Source: VRUB01 sp046758085 | GTDB lineage: Bacteria; Pseudomonadota; Gammaproteobacteria; Acidiferrobacterales; SPGG2 | Length of the DNA: 22,084 nucleotides | Assembly (NCBI GenBank): GCA_046758085.1 | Contig: JBHHZP010000051.1 | Location: 1-22,084, forward strand | Direction: 5' to 3' | In this document: one piece after another, positions 7,596-14,513 of the stretch | How positions within the stretch are numbered: the stretch's first letter is position 1 | How the letters are laid out: each line of letters opens with the position of its first letter | Made by a program: the position numbers and the translations under genes | Notes under the pieces: generated by a model | Told to the model about the DNA's origin: nothing | The model's database searches: none | Seen by the model: only the letters and a program-made list of their open reading frames with translations

Positions 7596-8275
7596 GCACG
7601 CCGAGCCTGTTTGCGGCCGCACGCGGTGTTTTCATGCGCGACGTCACGGTCGCCTTGCGTCGCAGTACTGACATCCTGACGCCCCTCGTTTTCTTCATCA
7701 TCGTTGTCACCCTGTTTCCGTTGGGCGTAGGCCCCGGACCTAACCTGCTGCGCATCATGGCGCCCGGCGTCATCTGGGTGGCCGCGCTGCTCGCGACGAT
7801 GTTGTCGCTGGGCCGCCTGTTCTCTAACGACTATGCCGACGGCACATTGGAGCAGCTCGCCCTGGCTCCCCACCCGCTGTCGATCCTGATTCTATCCAAG
7901 GTCCTCGCGCACTGGGTGTTGACCGGGCTGCCGCTTGTGATCATCTCGCCCTTGCTCGCACTGCAGCTGAACTTTGAGGACCAACATATGTGGATTTTGG
8001 TGATATCGCTGCTTCTGGGGACCCCTGTCCTGAGCCTGGTGGGCAGTATCGGGGCAGCCCTGACCCTGGGTCTGCGCGGTGGCGGTGTGTTGGTTTCACT
8101 GCTGGTTCTGCCATTGTATACTCCCGTGCTTATTTTTGGCGCCGGTGCCGTGTCCGCGCGCGCGCTGGGCCTGGACACAGACGCATACCTGTCGCTGTTG
8201 GCAGCATTCCTAGTGCTGGCTACTATGTTTGCCCCGCTGGCGGCTGCGGCTGGCCTGCGGATCTCCCTTGACTGA
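7592..8275 (+). CDS. ccmB: Heme exporter permease subunit CcmB
   Basis: CcmB is the membrane partner of CcmA in the cytochrome c maturation ABC complex. The 227-residue protein is very hydrophobic, with about six membrane segments (for example LTPLVFFIIVVTLFPLG and VLVSLLVLPLYTPVLIFGAG) and the conserved loop FSNDYADGTLEQLALAP, which is typical of CcmB. The GTG start overlaps the ccmA stop by four bases, as is common in this operon. The gap to ccmC is 14 bases. Confidence 0.93.
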   Translation: MSTPSLFAAARGVFMRDVTVALRRSTDILTPLVFFIIVVTLFPLGVGPGPNLLRIMAPGVIWVAALLATMLSLGRLFSNDYADGTLEQLALAPHPLSILILSKVLAHWVLTGLPLVIISPLLALQLNFEDQHMWILVISLLLGTPVLSLVGSIGAALTLGLRGGGVLVSLLVLPLYTPVLIFGAGAVSARALGLDTDAYLSLLAAFLVLATMFAPLAAAAGLRISLD

Positions 8276-8289
8276 ACAAAAGGCAACTG

Positions 8290-9018
8290 ATGTACAAGTA
8301 CGCCTCGCCTAAGTACTTCTACCCGCTTGCCGGCTGGTTGATGCCCTGGGCAGCGGCCCTCACCGCCGTATTGCTGGCGGTGGGTATATACCTGGGCTTG
8401 TTCGTTGCGCCTGCCGACTACCAGCAGGGCGAGAGCTACCGCATCATGTTTATTCATGTCCCGAGCGCGTGGATGTCCATGTTCGTATACGTGGTTATGG
8501 CAACTGCCGGTGCGGCCGGCCTTGCATGGCACACAAAGCTCGCTGAGGTGCTGGCGAGCGCGTGCGCACCGGTGGGTGCCTCGTTCACCCTGATCACGCT
8601 GGTAACGGGCTCCCTGTGGGGCAAGCCGATGTGGGGAACCTGGTGGGCCTGGGATGCGCGCTTGACCTCGGAACTGATTCTGTTGTTTCTGTATATCGGA
8701 TTCATGGCACTGCAGGCGAGTATCGACGAGCCGCGCCGTGCCGCGCGTGCGGCGGCCGTGCTGGCGTTGGTCGGCGTGGTGAATATTCCGATCATTCATT
8801 TTTCCGTCGAGTGGTGGAACACGTTGCACCAGCCGGCATCGGTGACCAAGGTAGGAACGCCGTCCATCCACCCGAGCATGCTCGTGCCGCTGTTGTTAGT
8901 GGCATTGGGATTGAAGTCTTATTTTTTCACAGTGGTCCTGATGCGCATGCGCTATCAGATTCTCGAGCGCGAAAAATACAGCCATTGGGTCGCCGAGGTA
9001 CTGGCAACCGAGAAATGA
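8290..9018 (+). CDS. ccmC: Heme-handling protein CcmC
   Basis: CcmC places heme on the chaperone CcmE at the periplasmic side. The 242-residue protein has about six membrane helices and the tryptophan-rich signature WGTWWAWDARLTSELIL (about 115-131) that binds heme. The two expected axial histidines are His56 in FIHVPSAW and His180 in WWNTLHQP, matching His60 and His184 of E. coli CcmC. The ATG start is 14 bases after ccmB, with a modest AAGG site. The stop overlaps the ccmD start (ATGA). Confidence 0.95.
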   Translation: MYKYASPKYFYPLAGWLMPWAAALTAVLLAVGIYLGLFVAPADYQQGESYRIMFIHVPSAWMSMFVYVVMATAGAAGLAWHTKLAEVLASACAPVGASFTLITLVTGSLWGKPMWGTWWAWDARLTSELILLFLYIGFMALQASIDEPRRAARAAAVLALVGVVNIPIIHFSVEWWNTLHQPASVTKVGTPSIHPSMLVPLLLVALGLKSYFFTVVLMRMRYQILEREKYSHWVAEVLATEK

Positions 9019-9188
9019 GCTGGTCGGAATTCATCGCTATGGGCGGCTACGGGCATTACGTGTGGAGTGCGTACGGCTTCACCGCCGTTGTTCTGGCGCT
9101 TAATATCGTTATTCCCCTACGCAGGCGCCACAACGTCATGCGGACATTGCGGCGACTGTCCCGTGCGGACGCAGGACAAGCCGAGTGA
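9015..9188 (+). CDS. ccmD: Small membrane protein CcmD
   Basis: CcmD is a short single-pass protein that stabilises CcmC-CcmE and helps release holo-CcmE. This 57-residue protein starts MSWSEFIAMGGYGHYVWSAY, the usual CcmD beginning. One membrane helix follows (FTAVVLALNIVIPL), then a basic tail (RRRHNVMRTLRRL) on the cytoplasmic side. It overlaps ccmC by four bases and ccmE by four bases, so the five genes form one tightly coupled operon. Confidence 0.93.
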   Translation: MSWSEFIAMGGYGHYVWSAYGFTAVVLALNIVIPLRRRHNVMRTLRRLSRADAGQAE

Positions 9189-9610
9189 AAGCGCGCCATA
9201 AGAGATTGGCCATTGTCGTGGTCGGTGTAGTGGGGTTAACCATTGCCGCTTTGTTCGTGCTCAATGCATTCCGCAGCAATCTGGTCTTTTTCTACAGTCC
9301 CACGGAGGTCCTGGAAGGCAAGGCGCCGCTCGACCGGCGCTTCCGCATAGGCGGCCTGGTAGAACAGGGCAGCGTGCGAAAGGATGGCACGCAGGTCGAG
9401 TTCATCGTGACCGACCTCACGACCCGGATCGCGGTGCATTTCGATGGGATCCTGCCCGACCTCTTTCGCGAGGGCCAGGGTGTGGTGGCGCAGGGTAGAA
9501 TAACGACAGATCAACGATTCATTGCCGACGAGGTGCTGGCCAAGCACGACGAGAACTACATGCCGCCGGAGGTGGCCGATGCGCTGGCGCAGCAGCGGTC
9601 CAAACCGTGA
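9185..9610 (+). CDS. ccmE: Periplasmic heme chaperone CcmE
   Basis: CcmE carries heme covalently bound to a histidine and hands it to the CcmF ligase. The 141-residue protein has an N-terminal signal anchor (LAIVVVGVVGLTIAALFVL, about 8-26) and an OB-fold periplasmic domain. The heme-binding motif is LAKHDENYMPPEV, with His121 and Tyr125, matching His130 and Tyr134 of E. coli. The GTG start overlaps ccmD. It is the last ccm gene here. In most gammaproteobacteria ccmF, the thiol-redox gene (ccmG/dsbE) and ccmH follow directly, but no trace is present in the 510 bases before the next, convergent gene. Confidence 0.95.
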   Translation: MKARHKRLAIVVVGVVGLTIAALFVLNAFRSNLVFFYSPTEVLEGKAPLDRRFRIGGLVEQGSVRKDGTQVEFIVTDLTTRIAVHFDGILPDLFREGQGVVAQGRITTDQRFIADEVLAKHDENYMPPEVADALAQQRSKP

Positions 9611-10120
9611 CGGAATTCCCAATCCCGCCGGTTCGCCCCCGATCCATTAAGGTGCAGTGCCCCTGCTTTGCCCGGTTTCGAGCCCGGCGGGCGACATTGC
9701 CTACGAGCCCGCGGGCGATCTTCGGCCAACACCGGGCATACAAACAGGCGTCCTGCCGCGGCCCGGTTACTCACAGTTCCTGTGGATAACTGTGTGCAAA
9801 ACATATCGCACAAACGCGCCCGGGTCGCCTGCGAAGGCATCCTGCTTAAATTGAACATTTTTTGTTCAAAGAAATATTAACGTAAGTTCAATGGCTTATA
9901 ATTTATCACCCATAACACTGTGCTTTACGGGGGTTTCTGCGCGATGGGCCTCCCGGGCTGTGCAAAAATCCTGCCTCGGGCACAGATTCACGCTTAAATC
10001 AAGCCTTCGTGAGGCGCTGTCGCCGCGCCCGTTCCCGGCCAACGACCCAGCAGCCGCCCGGGTCCTCACCAGGCACCTGTAAGCACGATTGGGGTGCACC
10101 GCCGGTCTGTCGTGATGGCG
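9611..10120. other. Gap between convergent ccmE and lptG with promoter-like and DnaA-box sequences
   Basis: No gene is evident in these 510 bases, which lie between two convergent genes. The stretch 9770-9905 is unusual. It contains TGTGGATAA (9781-9789), an exact complement of the DnaA box TTATCCACA. It also has a perfect palindrome, TTGAACA-TTTTT-TGTTCAA (9851-9869), and a consensus -10 TATAAT (9897-9902) in AT-rich DNA with no good -35. A small RNA, or the relic of a gene once downstream of ccmE, is possible. I see no intrinsic terminator with a U-run. Confidence 0.5.
9851..9869. repeat. Perfect palindrome, possible operator
   Basis: The 7-bp arms TTGAACA and TGTTCAA are separated by TTTTT. 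The site lies 27 bases before a consensus -10 box (9897-9902), where a dimeric regulator could act. No regulator gene is next to it. Confidence 0.4.
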
Positions 10121-11212
10121 TCAGGCCGCGCGGCGCAGCAGGTAGAGCGCCAGGGCCAGGAACAGCACGATCGGAGCCGAGGCCCCCAGCAGCGGCGGCA
10201 AGCCCACGAGCACGACATAGTGACCGAACGCCTGGCCTAGCGCTACGAACGCCAACGCCAGCATGATCCCGAGCAGGATCTTCTTACCCATACCACCGCT
10301 GCGGTCCTGCCCGATCACGAACGGCACCGCCAGCAAGACCATTAGCGCGGTCGCCAGCGGCAAAAGCAGCTTGTTCCAGAACGCCAGCCGGTACCGGTCC
10401 GTCTGCTGGTGATTCCGGCGCAGATGGTCGATATAGCGATAGAGCTGCCAGCTGGACAAGGCCTCCGGGCGTATGGTGAACACGTCGACCACGTCCGGTG
10501 TCAGACTGGCACGCCAGACATAGCGCGCGGCTTTGCGCGTGCTCACGCCACGCTTGTCGAGCCAGCTGGATGTTACGTCTTCCAGCTCCCAATAGGGCTC
10601 GTCTGACCCCGGCTCGCGCCCCTGGTAGCGAGCGCGCGCCGCCATGATGTTATCGCGTAGCCGCACATCGTTGTCGAAGCGGTAGATAGTTACCCGCAGC
10701 AGGCTGTGATCGGGCAGTACTTCGCCTATGTTCACGAAACTGTCGCCTTCGCGCAGCCACAGGCCCATCTTCTCCCTGTGCAGCCCGACCTCGAGCGCCT
10801 CCGCCCGATTGCGTTGGGCCCCGGTCTCGCTCACGGGCACGACCGTCTCCCCGATCAGGATTCCCAAGGCGACCAATACCACCCCTGTCTTCATCACCGA
10901 CCCCACAAGACGGGACAGCGAGACCCCGGCCGCACGCATCGCCGTGATCTCAGAGCCGGCTGTCAGCCACGATAGCCCCAGGATAGAGCCCAGCAGCGCG
11001 GTGATGGGAAAAAGCGCGTAGATCCATCCAGGTATGGTCAACACGACGTACTTGAGGACTTCATACAGGCCGAACCGCCCCTTGCCGTAGTCGTCCACCG
11101 CGGCCACGAAGCTGAAAAAGGCGAACAGGGCGACAAGAATGCTGAGCACCAGTAACGTACTCTGCATAATCGTGCTTCCCACATACCGATCGAGGCGAGT
11201 AATAAGGATCAT
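10121..11212 (-). CDS. lptG: LPS export ABC transporter permease LptG
   Basis: LptG forms the inner-membrane LptB2FG complex that extracts lipopolysaccharide and pushes it onto the LptC-LptA bridge. The 363-residue protein has the YjgP/YjgQ layout. Membrane segments occupy about 15-110, with the coupling segment LTAGSEITAMRAAG (83-96) that contacts LptB. A periplasmic beta-jellyroll domain fills the middle (about 125-265), and three C-terminal membrane helices follow (LLLPLATALMVLLAVPFV, LLGIMLALAFVALG and the last 25 residues). Its ATG overlaps the lptF stop by four bases, so it is coupled to lptF. The partner lptB is not in the window, as is usual. LptG rather than LptF is chosen by gene order and by MILITRLDRYVG. 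Confidence 0.93.
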   Translation of the reverse strand: MILITRLDRYVGSTIMQSTLLVLSILVALFAFFSFVAAVDDYGKGRFGLYEVLKYVVLTIPGWIYALFPITALLGSILGLSWLTAGSEITAMRAAGVSLSRLVGSVMKTGVVLVALGILIGETVVPVSETGAQRNRAEALEVGLHREKMGLWLREGDSFVNIGEVLPDHSLLRVTIYRFDNDVRLRDNIMAARARYQGREPGSDEPYWELEDVTSSWLDKRGVSTRKAARYVWRASLTPDVVDVFTIRPEALSSWQLYRYIDHLRRNHQQTDRYRLAFWNKLLLPLATALMVLLAVPFVIGQDRSGGMGKKILLGIMLALAFVALGQAFGHYVVLVGLPPLLGASAPIVLFLALALYLLRRAA

Positions 11213-12300
11213 TGGCTGGCCGCTCGCAACCGCGGCAGCAGCGGCTTGTTACCGGCCCGGCGCAGCAGCAAACACCCTGCAACGATCGCGAAGCCGGCGT
11301 GCACCCACCACAGGCCGAGCGCCAGCGGCACCCGCCCATCGTGCAGCAATGTCTCGCCGACGCCGAGCGCGTTGGTATAGACGACATACACCAATATGGC
11401 CGCGAGAACATTGCCCATCCTGCCTTTGCGTGGATCCGTGTGTGCCATCACCAGCGCAAACAGCGCCAACACCAGTACCATCACGGGCCTGGATATGCGC
11501 TTATTCAAGTTGGCGATATGGCTACGGCTGCCTGCCCGTAACAGCTCCCGGTTTGACAGCCCCTTGATAGGCGTCGCGCGCTCCTTCGACTGCGCAGGCT
11601 CGAGCCGAATCTTGTAGGTTTCGAAATCGACCACCTCGTAATCGGGCTCGCCGGGTGTTCCCTCGTAAAGAGAACCATTCTCGAGCACGATGAACTCCTC
11701 GCCCGTCGTCAAATCGGTAACCTGACGAGCAGTCCGGGCGACCACGATGTTCTGCCGCTGTGACCGCCGATCGTGAACAAATACATTTCGCAGAACTGCG
11801 CCGGCACCGATTCGTTCCACATAGAAGATTCGGCCACTGTTGTGCAGCTCGGTAAATACGCCCGGGGGAATCGCGCTCAGCTCTGCCTGGTCCCTGCTCT
11901 CGTTCTTGATACGCTCGGCTGTAGCATGGGCCCACGGCGACACATAGAGCGCGAGCGCGGCGACCACCACCGAGAACACCAGTGCGAGTTGCATCACCGG
12001 GCGGGACATGGACGCCATCCCCACACCGCATGCGGCCAACACGGTCATCTCGCTGTCGCGATACCAGCGTCCAAGAGTCATGAGCACACCCAGATACAGC
12101 GCGAGCGGCACCAGAATAGCAAGCGATCGCACGAGCTCGAGCCCCAGCAGCCACAGTACAAGGTCGCCGCCGTAGCGGCCACCCGCGGCCCGGCCAAGCA
12201 GCTTCGTGAGCCCCAGGACCAGGAACAGGACCGCCAGGATCAGGGCAACCGCCAACGTGGTCTGGGTCGCCTCGCGATAAAATGCCCGTCTGATAATCAA
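11209..12300 (-). CDS. lptF: LPS export ABC transporter permease LptF
   Basis: LptF is the other permease of LptB2FG. The 363-residue protein has the same plan: membrane helices within about 13-122, the coupling segment YRDSEMTVLAACG (80-92), a periplasmic jellyroll (about 130-255), and three C-terminal helices (about 270-350). The segment TDPRKGRMGNVLAAILVY is typical of LptF. The start is TTG 12300, giving MIIRRAFYREATQT, which aligns with the start of E. coli LptF (MIIIRYLVRE). No other start fits, and the ribosome binding site is weak, so initiation may be inefficient. The gene is divergent from pepA, a conserved arrangement in gammaproteobacteria. Confidence 0.93.
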   Translation of the reverse strand: MIIRRAFYREATQTTLAVALILAVLFLVLGLTKLLGRAAGGRYGGDLVLWLLGLELVRSLAILVPLALYLGVLMTLGRWYRDSEMTVLAACGVGMASMSRPVMQLALVFSVVVAALALYVSPWAHATAERIKNESRDQAELSAIPPGVFTELHNSGRIFYVERIGAGAVLRNVFVHDRRSQRQNIVVARTARQVTDLTTGEEFIVLENGSLYEGTPGEPDYEVVDFETYKIRLEPAQSKERATPIKGLSNRELLRAGSRSHIANLNKRISRPVMVLVLALFALVMAHTDPRKGRMGNVLAAILVYVVYTNALGVGETLLHDGRVPLALGLWWVHAGFAIVAGCLLLRRAGNKPLLPRLRAASQ

Positions 12301-12412
12301 CTCGTTACCCGCAAGCTTGCTGCTTTTGACAATGGCCGGGGAAACAGTGGAGAATGCTGCTTATAAGGCCATTCATGGACAAGCGTTCGAATTCATTGCC
12401 TGTTTCACTTAT

Positions 12413-12441
12413 TTGATAGGTAAACGTTTGATTCTTAATAT
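12413..12441 (+). promoter_or_regulatory. Strong-looking sigma-70 promoter for pepA
   Basis: TTGATA (12413-12418) and TAATAT (12436-12441) are separated by the ideal 17 bases, giving a leader of about 65 bases before pepA. The -10 box lies inside an inverted repeat, GATTCTT (12430-12436) and AAGAATC (12448-12454), which could be an operator. Because lptF is divergent, a bound protein could affect both units. Confidence 0.5.
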
Positions 12442-12514
12442 TAAATAAAGAATCGCGTTCGCTGGAATATATCATATCCTGGACCACTCCGCCTGACGGC
12501 CACGGAGATTCTAA

Positions 12515-14011
12515 ATGGAATATATAGCCAAGAGCGGCAGCCCGGCAAAACAGCGCACCGCCTGCATCGTGCTCGGGGTGTACGAGTCGCGCAAACTCTC
12601 GGCGCGGGCACGGCAGGTCGACCAAGCCAGCGGCGGCACGCTGGCGGGATTCTTGCGCCGGGGAGACATGGACGGACGCGCGGGGCAGACGTTGCTGTTG
12701 CACCACATACCCAATCTGCCGGCGGAACGGGTGCTCCTGATCGGATGCGGCAAGGAGCGTGAGTTCAATGAGCAGCGCTATATCGAGACCAATGCGACCG
12801 CCGCCCGCCTGCTCGACAACACCGGTTCGACCGAGATGACAACCTATCTGGCAGAGCTCGAGATCAAAGGACGCGATATCGCGTGGAAGGCCCGTCAAGC
12901 GGTACTTGCCACCGAGGCAGCGCTCTATCGCTTCGACCAGCTCAAAAGCAAGCCCGGCGGCCCGCGGCGGCCGTTGCGCAAGGTCGTGCTCGCGGTGCCG
13001 AAGCGCAGCGACATCGGCGCAGCGGAACAGGCCATTAGCCAAGGCAAAGCCATCAGCGCAGGCCTGACAGTAGCCAAGAATCTGGGTAACCTGCCTGGCA
13101 ACATCTGCACACCTACCTACCTTACGGAGCAGGCACAAAAGCTCGGTGAGCAGTATGGCATCAAGACCACCGTGCTGGAGACCGCCGACTTGGAAAATTT
13201 GGGCATGGGTTCGTTCCTGTCGGTCGCACGCGGGAGCCGCGAGCCGCCAAAGCTGATCGTGCTCGAATACACGCAAGGTCGCGACAGTGAACCGCCTATT
13301 TCTTTGGTCGGCAAAGGCATCACGTTCGATTCGGGTGGTATCTCCATCAAGCCCGCAGCGCAGATGGACGAGATGAAGTTCGACATGTGCGGTGCCGCCA
13401 GCGTGCTGGGGGTATTGACGGCCGTCGCCGAGCTGCGGCTACCACTCAATTTGGTCGGGATCGTGCCCAGCTGCGAGAATATGCCCAGTGGGAACGCGAA
13501 CAAACCAGGCGATATCGTTACCAGCATGTCGGGGCAGACCATCGAGGTGCTTAACACGGATGCGGAGGGCCGTCTCATCCTCTGTGACGCTTTGACCTAT
13601 GCCGAGCGTTTCAAGCCTGCGGCCGTAGTGGATATTGCCACGCTCACAGGCGCCTGCGTCATCGCACTTGGCGCCCAAGCGACGGGGCTTATGAGTAACC
13701 ACGAGGGGCTCGCGCGTGAATTACTCAATGCCGGCAAGGAGAGTTACGATCGAGCCTGGCAGCTGCCACTGTGGCAGGAATACCAGAAATCGCTCGACAG
13801 CAATTTTGCCGATATCGCCAATATCGGGGGACGTGAAGCCGGTACGATTACCGCTGCCTGTTTTCTTTCGCGCTTCGCCAAAAAGTTCAGGTGGGCGCAC
13901 CTTGATATCGCCGGCACTGCCTGGAAAAGCGGCAAGGAAAAGGGGGCAACCGGGCGCCCGGTGTCTCTGCTGACGCAGTTTCTGATTGGCCGGTGTCAGG
14001 ACAAGGCCTAA
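12515..14011 (+). CDS. pepA: Cytosol (leucyl) aminopeptidase PepA, family M17
   Basis: PepA is a hexameric two-metal aminopeptidase that removes N-terminal residues from peptides. In E. coli it also binds DNA as an accessory factor in Xer recombination and carAB control. The 498-residue length fits. The N-terminal domain covers about 1-170 and the catalytic domain the rest. Metal and catalytic residues are Lys267 and Asp272 in VGKGITFDSGG, Asp290 in KFDMCG, and Asp349, Glu351 and Arg353 in the signature NTDAEGRL. These match E. coli Lys270, Asp275, Asp293, Asp352 and Glu354. ATG 12515 has GGAG 7 bases upstream. holC follows after 19 bases, as in many relatives. Confidence 0.96.
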   Translation: MEYIAKSGSPAKQRTACIVLGVYESRKLSARARQVDQASGGTLAGFLRRGDMDGRAGQTLLLHHIPNLPAERVLLIGCGKEREFNEQRYIETNATAARLLDNTGSTEMTTYLAELEIKGRDIAWKARQAVLATEAALYRFDQLKSKPGGPRRPLRKVVLAVPKRSDIGAAEQAISQGKAISAGLTVAKNLGNLPGNICTPTYLTEQAQKLGEQYGIKTTVLETADLENLGMGSFLSVARGSREPPKLIVLEYTQGRDSEPPISLVGKGITFDSGGISIKPAAQMDEMKFDMCGAASVLGVLTAVAELRLPLNLVGIVPSCENMPSGNANKPGDIVTSMSGQTIEVLNTDAEGRLILCDALTYAERFKPAAVVDIATLTGACVIALGAQATGLMSNHEGLARELLNAGKESYDRAWQLPLWQEYQKSLDSNFADIANIGGREAGTITAACFLSRFAKKFRWAHLDIAGTAWKSGKEKGATGRPVSLLTQFLIGRCQDKA

Positions 14012-14030
14012 CGCTGGCGCAGACCACGGT

Positions 14031-14456
14031 ATGACGCGCATCGACTTCTACCTGACCAGCGGCTCGGGCCGGGCCGACAAGGGCCTGGCGGTCTGCCGAT
14101 TATCGAACAAGGCCTTCCGTCTAGGACACCAAGTCTATATCCTCACGGCCAGCCCGGAGGAGTCAGCACAACTCGATCGACTGCTGTGGACATTCAGCGC
14201 GGGCAGCTTTATTCCCCATGGAATGAACACAGCGGATCGCGAAACGAAGCTGCCCGTCATAATCGGGAACGACGAACCACCGGAAATTTGCCATGATGTG
14301 CTAATCTCGTTGACAGTGGTAATACCCAGTTGCTTCAGCCGCTTCGAACGCGTGGCAGACATCGTGAGCCCTACCAAGGAGGCGAAAGAACGGGCACGTG
14401 AACGATTTCGTTTTTATCGCGAGCGAGGATACCCGCTACAGACCCACGACCTCTAA
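14031..14456 (+). CDS. holC: DNA polymerase III subunit chi
   Basis: HolC (chi) links the clamp loader, via psi, to single-strand binding protein during replication. The 141-residue protein begins MTRIDFYLTSGSGRADKGLA. It carries the family segments LLWTFSAGSFIPHG (about 47-60), LPVIIG (about 74-79), CFSRFERVADIV (about 101-112) and the tail RERFRFYRERGYPLQTHDL. I chose ATG 14031, 19 bases after pepA, because it gives the usual beginning. The frame is open upstream into pepA. No strong ribosome binding site is visible, so expression is probably coupled to pepA. Confidence 0.95.
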   Translation: MTRIDFYLTSGSGRADKGLAVCRLSNKAFRLGHQVYILTASPEESAQLDRLLWTFSAGSFIPHGMNTADRETKLPVIIGNDEPPEICHDVLISLTVVIPSCFSRFERVADIVSPTKEAKERARERFRFYRERGYPLQTHDL

Positions 14457-14513
14457 CGCGAGTTGGAGCGCCAGCGTAACGGGAGGTGCCGTCGGCTTGC
14501 CCGGGGGGCTTTC

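Noticed and set aside
7831..8871. 346-codon minus-strand frame opposite ccmB and ccmC
   Set aside because: It is the shadow of two well-supported ccm genes and has low-complexity Arg/Gln/His-rich composition typical of antisense frames.
9607..9789. Short frame overlapping the ccmE stop as a truncated ccmF
   Set aside because: The translation has no membrane segments and no resemblance to the CcmF start.
12305..13276. 323-codon minus-strand frame opposite the start of pepA
   Set aside because: It lies antisense to a certain gene with conserved motifs, is a GC-rich shadow and has no recognisable domain.
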